Source of the DNA: Conexibacter sp. S30A1
GTDB taxonomy: Bacteria > Actinomycetota > Thermoleophilia > Solirubrobacterales > Solirubrobacteraceae
DNA length: 64,000 nt
Assembly (NCBI RefSeq): GCF_023330665.1
Contig: NZ_CP097127.1
Location: 2,604,001 to 2,668,000 of the forward strand
Reading direction: 5' to 3'
Positions 50,896-59,967 of the stretch are shown piece by piece. The translations under genes and the position numbers were made by a program. Position 1 is the first letter of the stretch. Each line of letters starts with the position of its first letter. The notes below the pieces were generated by a model. That model was not told the DNA's origin, ran no database searches, and was given only the letters and a program-made list of their open reading frames with translations.

Positions 50896-50935
50896 ACTGA
50901 GACGATTTTGAATCCGGCTCGCTTGGAGGGGAGCG

Positions 50936-50992
50936 ATGGCAAGAATGCGTGCGCAGTGGAACCCCGCCGTCGTCGCGGGGGGTTGGCAATGA
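50936..50992 (+). CDS. 18-codon leader peptide overlapping the next start
   Basis: The ATG at 50936 follows a strong GGAGGGGA site. It encodes MARMRAQWNPAVVAGGWQ and stops with TGA, which overlaps the ATG of the next gene (ATGA at 50989-50992). The main gene itself has only a weak site, so its translation probably depends on this leader. It may alternatively be chance, but the signals are well placed. Confidence 0.55.
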   Translation: MARMRAQWNPAVVAGGWQ

Positions 50993-52170
50993 ACGGCGTG
51001 ACCAGGCTGCGGGTCGGGATGCTGGTGCCATCCTCAAACACTGCGCTCGAACCCGAAGTGTCGCGTCTCGCTGCCCTAGTGCCGGATCTCGATGTGCACT
51101 TCAGCCGAGTGCGCGTCACGCGAATATCCACCGCCCCGGCGTCGGACTCGCAGTTTGACGCCGAGCCTATGTCTGCCGCTGCCACGCTGCTGGGTGACGC
51201 CAAGGTGGATGTCGTGGCCTGGGCCGGAACTGCCGGCTCCTGGATTGGGCCTGAGCGAGAAACGGAGCTCCTGTCAGCGCTCAGGCTTGCAACCGGAGCG
51301 CCGGCAACAACGTCGACCGTGGCGCTTCTTGCTGCCTGTCAGGCCCTCGGCATCAAGCGGGTCGGCTTGGTGACGCCCTACACCGAGGATGTCGTCACAA
51401 AGATCTGCGGGACCTACGGGCGGTCCGGCCTCGAGGTGGTTGGGGAGGCTCACCTCGGCATCGCCGACAACTGGTCCTTCGGGAATGTGACTCCCAGTCA
51501 GATCCGTCAGCTCGCTCGTGATGTTGGACCGCACGAAGCCGATGCGGTGCTAGTCGTGTGCACCAACCTTCGGGGTACGGGTGTCGTTGCCGAGCTCGAG
51601 ATGGAGCTGGGGATTCCCGTGCTCGACAGCATCGGCGCGACCCTCTGGCATGCGGCGATCGTTGCCGGCCGGCCGCTCCAGCTTGCCGGTGCGGGCGACC
51701 TGCTGGCTCAGGGTTCCCTGCGGCTGTGGCTGGCCGAGCACACCACCCGACTGCTGGAGTCAACCGGTGCCGACCGCGTCACGGTCCGGTTGAGCGACCC
51801 GACGCTGGGCTTCGACGTAGACAGCGTCGCCAGCGAGGCTGTCGCACCCGGGATCCCGGCGATCGGGCGGGAACGGTCCATCTCCCAGTGGGAGCTGCAG
51901 ACGGTCCGTCAGCTCCAGATCACGCTGGCTCCGCTCATTCAGGAGCGCAGCGACGCGCCCCCAGGGATCCCGGAGCTGCTAAAGGCTCGCTATGGGGTTC
52001 GCGCACAGCTGCTCGGCCCGCTAGATGACACCGGCGAGCTGAAGGGGTGGATCTCCATCCACAGCTCGGTCGAGCGCGAGTGGGAACCATCGGATCTCGA
52101 TGCGCTCGCCACCGCCACCGCAGTCGTCTGCGATCGTCTTGGCTGGCACAGCGGGGTGGTCGCCCGATGA
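50989..52170 (+). CDS. Maleate isomerase/Asp-Glu racemase-superfamily protein with C-terminal GAF domain
   Basis: 393 residues. The first about 240 carry the maleate cis-trans isomerase/arylmalonate decarboxylase pattern: RVGMLVPSSNTALEPEVSRL at the start, VDVVAWAGTAGSW with the first active-site region (Cys replaced by Ala-Gly-Thr), and AVLVVCTNLRGTGVVAELE with the second conserved cysteine. The last about 140 residues form a GAF-like domain (LKARYGVRAQLLGPLDDTGELKGWISIHSS). The fusion is unusual. It heads the ring-opening operon and overlaps the FAH gene (ATGA). Action on a dicarboxylate or ureido acid, or a sensory role, are both possible. Confidence 0.7.
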   Translation: MNGVTRLRVGMLVPSSNTALEPEVSRLAALVPDLDVHFSRVRVTRISTAPASDSQFDAEPMSAAATLLGDAKVDVVAWAGTAGSWIGPERETELLSALRLATGAPATTSTVALLAACQALGIKRVGLVTPYTEDVVTKICGTYGRSGLEVVGEAHLGIADNWSFGNVTPSQIRQLARDVGPHEADAVLVVCTNLRGTGVVAELEMELGIPVLDSIGATLWHAAIVAGRPLQLAGAGDLLAQGSLRLWLAEHTTRLLESTGADRVTVRLSDPTLGFDVDSVASEAVAPGIPAIGRERSISQWELQTVRQLQITLAPLIQERSDAPPGIPELLKARYGVRAQLLGPLDDTGELKGWISIHSSVEREWEPSDLDALATATAVVCDRLGWHSGVVAR

Positions 52171-53099
52171 GACTCGCGACGTTCATCACGACCTCCGGCC
52201 AGCAGCATGTCGGTGCTCTGCTCAGCGACGGTAGGCTGCTTGACTTGACTGCCGCTACCGAGGGCACGGCCGCGTTCTCGTCGATGCTCGCACTGATCGA
52301 CGCGGGCGTTTCGGCATTGGCTATCGCACGCGGTCTAGTTGACCAGGCCGAGCAGCATGAGCTCGATCACCACGCCTACCGCACCGACGGCGTCCAGCTC
52401 CTAGCGCCGATCCCACGACCGCGTAAGAACGTCTACTGCGTCGGACTCAACTTCCGCTCGCACGTAGAGCAAAACGCCCAGGCGCTTGGACAGCGATTCG
52501 AGCTCCCCGACGTCCCGTTGTTCTTCTCTAAGCCGGTCACGGCTGTGGTCGGGCCGGGGGCGGCGATCAACTACGACCGCAGACTGACCGGCCAGCTCGA
52601 CTACGAGGTCGAGCTGGCAGTTGTGATTGGCCGCCGGGGAACCTGGATCACGGCCAAAGACGCCGGCGAGCACATATTTGGATACACGATCGTCAATGAC
52701 GTCAGCGCGCGTGATCTGCAGTGGCGGACGAGCCAGTTCCTGTATGGCAAGGGGCTCGACACCTATTGCCCGATGGGTCCGGTGGTGGTAACCCGCGACG
52801 AGCTGACGGAGGTCGGCGACGTGATTCTGGAGCTGTACGTCAATGGCGAGCAGCGCCAGTCCGAACGCGCCGGGAACATGCTCTTTCCGCCCGAGGTGGC
52901 GATCGCCGAGCTATCCCGCGGCCTGACCCTGGAGCCGGGCGACGTGATCAGCCTCGGAACCCCGGGCGGTTGCGGCTACCAGCTCATGCCACCTGACTTT
53001 CTCAAGGACGGGGACCTAGTCGAGTGTCGCGCCACTGCGATCGGCGTGCTCGCCAACCACGTAACCGAAGTTCAACCTGCACTCGCAGCCAATGCATAG
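52167..53099 (+). CDS. Fumarylacetoacetate hydrolase (FAH)-family protein
   Basis: 310 residues. FAH-family enzymes cleave C-C or C-N bonds of dicarbonyl substrates with a divalent metal. The metal ligands are visible in QLDYEVELAVVIG (E-x-E) and TIVNDVSARDLQ (Asp). Other family motifs are YCVGLNFRSHVEQNA, FFSKPVTAVVGPGAAI, KGLDTYCPMGPVVV and GDVISLGTPGGCGY. The start overlaps the preceding stop (ATGA). In this operon it might act on an open-chain product of the ring-opening enzyme, for example ureidomalonate or ureidoglycolate, but this is a guess. Confidence 0.9.
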   Translation: MRLATFITTSGQQHVGALLSDGRLLDLTAATEGTAAFSSMLALIDAGVSALAIARGLVDQAEQHELDHHAYRTDGVQLLAPIPRPRKNVYCVGLNFRSHVEQNAQALGQRFELPDVPLFFSKPVTAVVGPGAAINYDRRLTGQLDYEVELAVVIGRRGTWITAKDAGEHIFGYTIVNDVSARDLQWRTSQFLYGKGLDTYCPMGPVVVTRDELTEVGDVILELYVNGEQRQSERAGNMLFPPEVAIAELSRGLTLEPGDVISLGTPGGCGYQLMPPDFLKDGDLVECRATAIGVLANHVTEVQPALAANA

Positions 53100-53111
53100 G
53101 AGAGAGGACGA

Positions 53112-54218
53112 ATGCTGAAGACGGGCGTACATCGCATCTCAATGGCCAGCCCGGCGGATGTCAGCGGGCTGAAGCGCCTGATCGACGAGGGAATTGTCGA
53201 ACCGACAACGATCGTCGCCTCCATCGGCAAAACCGAAGGCAACGGCGGCGCGAACGACTTCACGCGCGCGCTGGCCACGCTCAGCGCGGCAGAGCTGCTT
53301 AGCCGTTATCTCGGACTCACCACAGATGAGGTCACCGAGCGGATCGCATTCGTCTGGTCCGGTGGGTGCGAGGGTGTGCTGTCACCGCACATGACGATCT
53401 TCACGCGCGAAGACGTTCCCGCCCAGCCAGCTGCTACGCAGGATGGCGGCCGACTTGCCGTCTCGGTCCAGCAAACGCGCTCGTTCTTGCCTGAAGAGGT
53501 CGGGCGGCTGGCCGAAGTACACGAAGTAGCGGCGGCGGTTCGGCGGGCATTAACTGAACTAGCTGTCCCGCCCGTCGACGTCCACTACGTGCAAGTCAAA
53601 GGACCACTGCTGACCCCCGCCGGGATCTCCGACGCGGACCGTCGGGGTGCAACAGTTGTCAGCACCGACCCGAATCGCTCGAAGGCATACGCGCGCGGCG
53701 CGACCGCACTCGGCGTGGCGCTCGGTCTTGGTGAGGTCGACGAGGCGGAAATCAGCGAGGAAGTGATCGCGACCGACATGCAACTTTACTCAGAGGTGGC
53801 ATCTACCTCGGCTGGTGGCGAGCTCACTAACTGCGAGGTCCTTGTCTTTGCCAACTCCCCGTTATACGCGGGTGACCTGCGGATCGGCCACGGCGTGCTG
53901 CGCGACGCTATCGACATGGACGGCGTACGCGAGGCGCTGCACAACGCAGGGCTCGACGCCACCGTCGAGCCCAACGAGCAATCTCGACGGATAAGGGCCG
54001 TGTTCGCCAAGGCCGAAGCTCCAGTCGGCGGGCTGCTGCGCGGGCAGCGCACGACCATGCTGTCGGACGCGGACATCCACTGGGAGCGGCACGCCCGTGC
54101 GGCTGTGGGCGCGGTCCTGTCAGCCCTCACCGGCGATCCACGAATCTTCGTCTCGGGCGGAACCGAACACCAGCAGCTACCTGGACAGGCGCCAATCGCC
54201 GTGATCGTCGAAGCCTGA
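53112..54218 (+). CDS. Ring-opening amidohydrolase (barbiturase / cyanuric acid hydrolase family)
   Basis: 368 residues, the normal length of the AtzD/TrzD/barbiturase family. Three homologous domains each provide a Ser-Lys pair. Visible blocks are IGKTEGNGGANDFTRALA (domain 1 Lys), FVWSGGCEGVLSPHMTIF (Ser), HYVQVKGPLLTPAGI (domain 2 Lys), SKAYARGATALGVALGLGEV (Ser), IRAVFAKAEAPVGGLLRGQ (domain 3 Lys) and IFVSGGTEHQQLPGQAP (Ser). The enzymes open barbiturate or cyanurate by amide hydrolysis. The substrate cannot be told apart here, although the neighbouring nucleobase permease and dihydropyrimidinase-like gene favour a pyrimidine-like ring. AGGAGAGAGG precedes the ATG. Confidence 0.92.
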   Translation: MLKTGVHRISMASPADVSGLKRLIDEGIVEPTTIVASIGKTEGNGGANDFTRALATLSAAELLSRYLGLTTDEVTERIAFVWSGGCEGVLSPHMTIFTREDVPAQPAATQDGGRLAVSVQQTRSFLPEEVGRLAEVHEVAAAVRRALTELAVPPVDVHYVQVKGPLLTPAGISDADRRGATVVSTDPNRSKAYARGATALGVALGLGEVDEAEISEEVIATDMQLYSEVASTSAGGELTNCEVLVFANSPLYAGDLRIGHGVLRDAIDMDGVREALHNAGLDATVEPNEQSRRIRAVFAKAEAPVGGLLRGQRTTMLSDADIHWERHARAAVGAVLSALTGDPRIFVSGGTEHQQLPGQAPIAVIVEA

Positions 54219-54284
54219 TCCACCTAGCGCAAGTCAACCAACAAAGACCCATCACAATCCTTTCAGAGGGAGGAAGGAACGTTT

Positions 54285-55742
54285 ATGCTCGGCACACGAT
54301 TTGGGATCTCGCAGAGACACTGGTCAGGCCCTGATAGCGAGGTTCACCCGGTCGATGAGCTACCGAGGCCCGGACGGGCCTTCGTGCTCGGTCTCCAGCA
54401 CATGCTCGCCGCCTACGCAGGGATCATCGCACCGCCGTTGATCATCGGCACGGCGCTGCACCTGCCGTTCACCGACATTACCCTGCTGATCACGCTAAGC
54501 CTGTTCGCCTCAGGGATAGTCACCATGCTGCAGACGATTGGCGCGCCCAAGCTAGGAGTGAAACTACCACTGGTCGAAGGCGTGTCGTTCTCTGGGATCG
54601 CCTCGATGCTGGTGATCGGCAAGCTGCACCCGGACCCGATCACCGCGATGCAGATCATCGTCGGGGCCGTTCTCGTCTCCTCCGCGATCATGTTCTTTCT
54701 GTCGTTCGCCTACGCCAAGATGCTGCGGTTCTTCCCGCCGTTGGTGCTCGGCTCCGTCGTGACGGTGATCGGCTTGACCCTGGTTCCGATCTCGATCGGC
54801 TGGATGCAGGGAACTGCGGGAACAAAGAGCTTCGGCTCGGTCCAGAACGTCGGGTTGGCGGTCTTGACCCTGCTTGTCACCGTGATCGTGGCTCGGTATG
54901 TCCCGGGTTTCGTGAAGCGCGTGTCGATGCTCGTCGGCATAGTAATCGGGACGCTGGTGGCGATTCCGATGGGCGAGACCAATTTCCACCAGGTCTCGTC
55001 GGCTGCGGCCTTCTCGCTGCCGCACTTCCTGATGTTCGGGACGCCGCGATTTGAGCTGGGGGCGATCGTCTCCATGACGATCGTGATGCTCGTCATCATG
55101 ACGGAGGCGACCTGCGACATCATGGCGATCGGTCGCATCGTAGATGTCACGGTGAAGGAGCAAGACGTCGCCAACTGTCTGCGTGCCGACTGCCTTGGCT
55201 CCGTTTTCAGCGCCTTTCTGAACGGTTTCCAGTGCAGCGCCTACGGCCAAAACATCGGCATCGTCCAAGTCAGCCGCGTAAAGAGCCGCTTCGTGGTTGC
55301 GACCTGCGGCGTGATCCTGGTAATTCTAGGCTTGTTCCCATTCCTATCGGCGATCGTGGCAGCGGTGCCGCTCCCAGTGTTGGGCGGCGCCGGGATCGCG
55401 ATCTTCGGTCTCGTCGCGGTAACTGGTATCCAGACGCTGTCACAGCATGACTGGAACACTGAGAACGGCGTCGTAGATGCGCTGATCGTCGCGGCGACAC
55501 TCACGATGGGAATCATCCCGACTGCCTCACCGACGTTCTACTCTCACTTCCCGGACTGGTTTCAGACGATCTTCGGGTCAGGGATCGCCTCCGGCGCGAT
55601 TACCGCAGTCGTCTTGAACCTCATTCTCAACGAGGCCCCGCGCATGGTCGCTCAGCGACGCCATAGCAACGGGGTTAGAACCGATACGACCGTCCCTTGG
55701 GCTGAGTCAGTACCTGGGACACAGCGGTTCGCTGACATATAG
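54285..55742 (+). CDS. NCS2-family nucleobase:cation symporter (uracil/xanthine permease type)
   Basis: 485 residues with about 12-14 membrane helices. Family blocks are the start FVLGLQHMLAAYAGIIAPPLIIG, GVKLPLVEGVSFSGIASMLVIG, MTEATCDIMAIGRIVD (conserved Glu in the helix-8 region), and LRADCLGSVFSAFLNGFQCSAYGQNIGIVQVSRVKSR, which contains the helix-10 motif. NCS2 members take up uracil, xanthine, urate or related compounds by proton symport. GAGGGAGGAAGG precedes the ATG. The position after the ring-opening gene implies uptake of the ring substrate. Confidence 0.93.
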   Translation: MLGTRFGISQRHWSGPDSEVHPVDELPRPGRAFVLGLQHMLAAYAGIIAPPLIIGTALHLPFTDITLLITLSLFASGIVTMLQTIGAPKLGVKLPLVEGVSFSGIASMLVIGKLHPDPITAMQIIVGAVLVSSAIMFFLSFAYAKMLRFFPPLVLGSVVTVIGLTLVPISIGWMQGTAGTKSFGSVQNVGLAVLTLLVTVIVARYVPGFVKRVSMLVGIVIGTLVAIPMGETNFHQVSSAAAFSLPHFLMFGTPRFELGAIVSMTIVMLVIMTEATCDIMAIGRIVDVTVKEQDVANCLRADCLGSVFSAFLNGFQCSAYGQNIGIVQVSRVKSRFVVATCGVILVILGLFPFLSAIVAAVPLPVLGGAGIAIFGLVAVTGIQTLSQHDWNTENGVVDALIVAATLTMGIIPTASPTFYSHFPDWFQTIFGSGIASGAITAVVLNLILNEAPRMVAQRRHSNGVRTDTTVPWAESVPGTQRFADI

Positions 55743-55762
55743 TTCAGCTCACTCGCTCACAT

Positions 55763-55804
55763 GGCGACGCCGCCACTGTCAGGAATGAGCGTGGCGGCGT
55801 CGCC
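55763..55804 (+). terminator. Strong 14-bp hairpin between the two permease genes
   Basis: GGCGACGCCGCCAC (55763-55776) pairs perfectly with GTGGCGGCGTCGCC (55791-55804) across a 14-base loop. No U-run follows. It lies 20 bases after the NCS2 stop and just before the ribosome binding region of the MFS gene, so it may partly terminate transcription or stabilise the upstream mRNA. Confidence 0.65.
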
Positions 55805-55820
55805 CGAGGAGTCCTAGACA

Positions 55821-57026
55821 ATGCAGGCCCCTTCACAGTCACTACCGAGAGTGCCTGCTCGGTGGTGCAGCCAGTCGCGGTTTGGCCCGATCCTGATTGT
55901 GGTGCTGGTCGCCGCAAATCTGCGGGTCGTAATCACCAGCCTGTCGCCGCTGCTCGGCACAGTCTCGCGTGCCGAGCAGCTAAGTAGCCTGGCCGTTTCG
56001 GCGCTCGCTGCGATGCCGATGTTGTGCTTTGCCTTGGCGGCGCCGCTCGCCGTACCGCTGTCCCGGCGGGTCGGATTGGAGCGGGCGTTCGTGCTGGCGA
56101 TGCTGCTGTTGGCCGCGGGGATGCTTGTGCGGGTAACGGCTGTCTCCGCCCTCTTGCTCGCCGGTACGGCTCTGGCCAGTTGCGGAGTCGCCGTCGCGAA
56201 CATCCTCGTGCCGGTGTACATCAAGCAGAGTGGCGGAAACCGGGCTGGCCTGCTAACCGGGATGAATGTCGCGACGATGGGCGCCGTCGCGGCCGTCGCG
56301 GCGGTCGCTTCACCGGCGTTGTCGTCCCTCCTTGGGGGCTGGCGCGCAGCACTTGGCGTGTGGTCGCTCCCGGCTCTGTTGGCAGCGGTAGTCGTCGCGG
56401 GACGCACGGGCGGCACAGGCGAGGATGTCGCGCTGGCCCCAGCGATCCGTCCCGGTCGGCGCCAGCTGTCGCGCTGGGGCGACATCATCGTCTTGACCGC
56501 CTCTCAGTCGGTTATCTACTACAGCATGCTCGCTTGGCTGCCAAGCGTGTTCGAGGCCGGTGGTGCCTCAGTCGCGAGCGCCGGCTCGCTGCTGTCGGTG
56601 TTCTCGTTCGTCAGCGTGCCGGTCAGCCTTATGGTCCCGCCGCTCGTGGCCCGGATCGACCGCCGCTGGCTGGTCGTTCTAGCGGCCACAGCGCTGACGG
56701 CCTCGGGTCTCTTCGGCATGATCGTTGCGCCGTTGGCGTTGCCCTACCTATGGGCGTCGCTGCTCGGACTCGGCCAAGGTGCGACCTTCGCCTGTGTGAT
56801 GGTGATGTTCATACTGCGGGCCCGGACGCCGGAGGAAACCGTTCAGCTGTCGCTTGCCGCCCAGATGAGCGGCTTCGTCGTGGCGACCGTTGGCCCGTTC
56901 GTGCTCGGTGAAGTCCACGCCCTGACGGCGGGGTGGAAGCTGCCGCTGATCATGTTGGCGGGCGTGCTTATCACTCAGCTCGTTTCCGGATGCGTTGCTG
57001 GCAGAGCCGTCCGTGAGGAGCCTTAA
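55821..57026 (+). CDS. CynX/NimT-type MFS transporter
   Basis: 401 residues with 12 predicted helices. The motif LVAANLRVVITSLSPLLGTV near the start and the loop ALAAPLAVPLSRRVGLERAF are typical of the CynX (cyanate transport) branch of the major facilitator superfamily. GLLTGMNVATMGAVAAVAAVASPALSSLLGGWRAALGVWSLPAL is the mid-protein block. The substrate is likely a small anion or a breakdown product. Its stop overlaps the stop of the convergent dihydropyrimidinase-family gene by four bases. Confidence 0.85.
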   Translation: MQAPSQSLPRVPARWCSQSRFGPILIVVLVAANLRVVITSLSPLLGTVSRAEQLSSLAVSALAAMPMLCFALAAPLAVPLSRRVGLERAFVLAMLLLAAGMLVRVTAVSALLLAGTALASCGVAVANILVPVYIKQSGGNRAGLLTGMNVATMGAVAAVAAVASPALSSLLGGWRAALGVWSLPALLAAVVVAGRTGGTGEDVALAPAIRPGRRQLSRWGDIIVLTASQSVIYYSMLAWLPSVFEAGGASVASAGSLLSVFSFVSVPVSLMVPPLVARIDRRWLVVLAATALTASGLFGMIVAPLALPYLWASLLGLGQGATFACVMVMFILRARTPEETVQLSLAAQMSGFVVATVGPFVLGEVHALTAGWKLPLIMLAGVLITQLVSGCVAGRAVREEP

Positions 57027-58399
57027 TGGGGTGCAAGCCAACGGCCGTAACCACGCGATTGCGTGAAGCTATCACCGTCCAGCAGCGTCTTGCCGCGCAG
57101 CCACGTTTGGACAACTCGCCCGGTGCCACGCACTCCCGCCAGCGGCGAGTAGTCGGTCGCCATGTGGGTAGTGTCGAAGTTGGCGCTAGCCGACGGTGAG
57201 ATCAACGCTAGGTCGGCGTCGGCACCGACAGCGATCGCGCCCTTTTGCGGCCACAGTCCGAACAACCTGGCTGGCGACTCTGCCGTCACGCGCGCCAGCT
57301 CGGCCCAGCTGAGCTGGCCTCGCGTGACGCAGGCGACCATCGCTGGCAGCCGCAGTTCGACACCAGGCAGGCCATTGGGCACGTTGCGGAAGTCGCCACG
57401 GAACCTAAACTTCTGCTCGCTGTTGAAGCAGTTGTGGTCCGTGGAAACCAAGTCCAGCACGCCTTCCCCAAGAGCCTGCCACAAGGCCTGCTGGTCAGCG
57501 TGTGACCGGATCGGCGGGGAGCATACCCACAGCTCACCGTCAGGTCGATCATACACCGAGTCGTCTAGGCATAGGTAGTGCACGCAGGTTTCGGCGTGAA
57601 CACGGTCGCTGCGGCTGCGAGCCGACCGTACGGCCTCGACTCCTACAGCACTGGAGACGTGGACAAAGAACACGCGTGAGCCCGCGGCAATAGCCAGTTC
57701 TGCCACGCGGCGCACCGCCGCTTCCTCGGCAGCCGCTGGCCGTGAAATGAGGTGTCCTCGGGGACTCAGGTCGCCGGCGTGAACGCGGTCCGCGATGCCA
57801 GCGTCGATCAGATCATTTGCCTCGGCGTGAACCAACACCTGCAGATCGTGATCGGCTGCATGCCGCAGAACGGCGTCGACCTGTTGAAGCGAAAGCCCGA
57901 TCGTGTGGCGATAAGCAGTGAATACCTTGACCGATCTGGCACCTGCTTCGCGCAGAGCCCCGAACTGTTCGAGTGATTCTTCGAAGCGGTTTGAGGTGAT
58001 GCACGCATGCAGCGTGTAGTCGACCGCGACGTTCGGGTCCGCCTCCAGGCGGGCGCGGTTGAACGCTTCAAGCGAGGTCTCGCCAGGTTGCGGGATCGCG
58101 AAATTGATGATCGTTGTGGTCCCACCGAAGGCTGCCGGGACGGTTCCGGTCCAAAAATCGTCGGAAGTGAGCCACTGACCGAACCGTGTATGCAGGTGCA
58201 CGTGTGGATCGACACCTCCCGGCAGCAGAACCATGCCATGCGCATCAACGTACTGGCGACCAGTCAGGCTATCCGGTTCGGCCAGGGCGCTGATTCGACC
58301 GGATGTGATCCCTACATCGGCCAGGACCGGGCCGTCTGGTAGCACCGCCAGAGGACCGCGTATCACTGTCTCAACTAAATGAGCGGGAGCGTCGCTCAT
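57023..58399 (-). CDS. Dihydropyrimidinase/hydantoinase-family amidohydrolase
   Basis: 458 residues. The enzymes hydrolyse cyclic amides (dihydropyrimidines, hydantoins, allantoin). Metal and active-site motifs are PGGVDPHVHLHTRFG (two His), ARSVKVFTAYRHT (carboxylated Lys), LQVLVHAEANDLI (His), RVFFVHVSSAVGVEAVR (His) and LVSTDHNCFNSEQKF (Asp). TADDFWTGT-like sequence (SDDFWTGTVPAAFGG) and CVHYLCLDDSVY are as in D-hydantoinases rather than AllB allantoinases. The start overlaps the malate synthase stop. Together with the ring-opening enzyme it suggests a ring substrate pathway. Confidence 0.88.
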   Translation of the reverse strand: MSDAPAHLVETVIRGPLAVLPDGPVLADVGITSGRISALAEPDSLTGRQYVDAHGMVLLPGGVDPHVHLHTRFGQWLTSDDFWTGTVPAAFGGTTTIINFAIPQPGETSLEAFNRARLEADPNVAVDYTLHACITSNRFEESLEQFGALREAGARSVKVFTAYRHTIGLSLQQVDAVLRHAADHDLQVLVHAEANDLIDAGIADRVHAGDLSPRGHLISRPAAAEEAAVRRVAELAIAAGSRVFFVHVSSAVGVEAVRSARSRSDRVHAETCVHYLCLDDSVYDRPDGELWVCSPPIRSHADQQALWQALGEGVLDLVSTDHNCFNSEQKFRFRGDFRNVPNGLPGVELRLPAMVACVTRGQLSWAELARVTAESPARLFGLWPQKGAIAVGADADLALISPSASANFDTTHMATDYSPLAGVRGTGRVVQTWLRGKTLLDGDSFTQSRGYGRWLAPH

Positions 58400-59967
58400 G
58401 GCAACTGGCTATACGCCGGGATCGTCAGGAAGTCCGCGAACTCGCTGGTAAGCACGAGTGAGTCCAAGAGCTCGGCCGCTGGGCGGTAGCGGCCGGCGTC
58501 GGTCGCCGCCAGCCATCTGTCACGCTCGGCCGCGTATAGGTCCCGGTCGACCGTTTCCCCGGTATCGAGCCGGACTCGGTGGTGGATCCACTGCCACAGC
58601 TGGGCCCGCGAGATCTCCGCGGTGGCTGCGTCTTCCATCAGATTGTCGAGGGTGACCGCCCCGGTTCCGTGCAGCCAGGACTCAAGGTATCGGATTGCGA
58701 CACTGATGTTTGTGCGAACGCCGTCGCGGGTCACGGTGCCACCGAGGATGCGGGTATCGAGCAGTTGGGCGGCTGTAACCCGGACATCGGCGCGGACGCG
58801 ATCCATCTGGTGCGGTCTGTCTCCGAGCACCGCGTCGAAGGCTTCCCGCGCGATCGGAACGAGGTCGGGATGTGCGACCCAGGTGCCGTCAAATCCCGCG
58901 TCGGCTTCGCGCTGCTTGTCTTGGCGGACCTGCGCGAACGCTTCCTCGTTGACCTTCGGGTCGCGGCGGTTGGGAATGAAGGCGGCCATACCGCCGATCG
59001 CGTGTGCGCCGTGGCGGTGGCAGGCCTGCACCAGCCGGTCACTGTAGGCCCGCATGAACGGGACCGTCATCTTCACCTGCCCGCGATCCGGCAGCACGAA
59101 GGCTGAGTCGTTGTGGAACGTCTTCACCATGCTGAAGATGTAGTCCCACCGACCGGCGTTTAGGCCCGTCGCGTAATCGCGCAGCTCATACAGCAACTCC
59201 TCCATCTCAAGGGCGGCGGGCACGGTTTCGATCAGCATCGTTGCCCGGATCGTGCCCGGTTTCAACCCTAGTTCCCGTTCAGCGAGGGTGAACACCCGGC
59301 GCCACAGCGCCGCCTCCCGTCGGCCCTCGAGCTTGGGCAGATACATGTAAGGGCCGGAACCGCGCGCACGCAGCGCCTCAGCGTTGTGAAAGAGGTAAAG
59401 CCCGGCGTCGAAGAGGCTGGCTGAGACCGGCTGACCGGCAACCGTAACATGTCGCTCGAGCAGGTGCCAGCCGCGAGGACGCATGACTAGCGTAGCCAGT
59501 GTCGGACCCAGCTCGTACACCTTGCCCTCCGGGCTGATATGACGGAGTTCGCGACGGGCGGCGTCGTAGAGCGCGAGGTGCCCCGCGATTACGTTGGGCC
59601 ACGACGGTGCGAGCGAATCCTCAAGGTCAGCCATGAAAACGCGAGCACCGGAGTTCAGTGCGTTGATGACCATTTTTGCGTCGGCCGGCCCGGTGATCTC
59701 CACGCGGCGGTCTTGGAGGTCGTCTGGCGCGGGCCTAATGCGCCAATCTCCGGCGCGGATGGCGACGCCGTCTTCGGGGTACCCGGGACGAACGCCTGCC
59801 TGCAGCCAGCGCTGACGCTGCTGTCGGCGTTGCAGCAGCTCTTCGCGCTCCTGCCCAAACCGGCGGTGCAGCTCGGATACAAATGTCAGTGCCTCAGCGT
59901 TTAGCAGTCCCGCGAAACCGGGCACGTCAAGTGCCTCGGCCACCGCTTCGGTTGCGGACCGTGTCAT
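58396..59967 (-). CDS. aceB: Malate synthase A
   Basis: 523 residues. Condenses glyoxylate with acetyl-CoA to malate. Motifs are ALNSGARVFMADLEDSLAPSWPNVI (catalytic/Mg region), YMYLPKLEGRREAALWRRVF, LIETVPAALEMEELLYELR, GLNAGRWDYIFSMVKTF, and FIPNRRDPKVNEEAFAQVRQDKQREADAGFDGTWVAHPDLV with the catalytic Asp nearby. The ATG at 59967 overlaps the malic enzyme stop (ATGA). No isocitrate lyase gene is in the window, so the glyoxylate used here may come from another source than the glyoxylate shunt. Confidence 0.95.
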   Translation of the reverse strand: MTRSATEAVAEALDVPGFAGLLNAEALTFVSELHRRFGQEREELLQRRQQRQRWLQAGVRPGYPEDGVAIRAGDWRIRPAPDDLQDRRVEITGPADAKMVINALNSGARVFMADLEDSLAPSWPNVIAGHLALYDAARRELRHISPEGKVYELGPTLATLVMRPRGWHLLERHVTVAGQPVSASLFDAGLYLFHNAEALRARGSGPYMYLPKLEGRREAALWRRVFTLAERELGLKPGTIRATMLIETVPAALEMEELLYELRDYATGLNAGRWDYIFSMVKTFHNDSAFVLPDRGQVKMTVPFMRAYSDRLVQACHRHGAHAIGGMAAFIPNRRDPKVNEEAFAQVRQDKQREADAGFDGTWVAHPDLVPIAREAFDAVLGDRPHQMDRVRADVRVTAAQLLDTRILGGTVTRDGVRTNISVAIRYLESWLHGTGAVTLDNLMEDAATAEISRAQLWQWIHHRVRLDTGETVDRDLYAAERDRWLAATDAGRYRPAAELLDSLVLTSEFADFLTIPAYSQLP

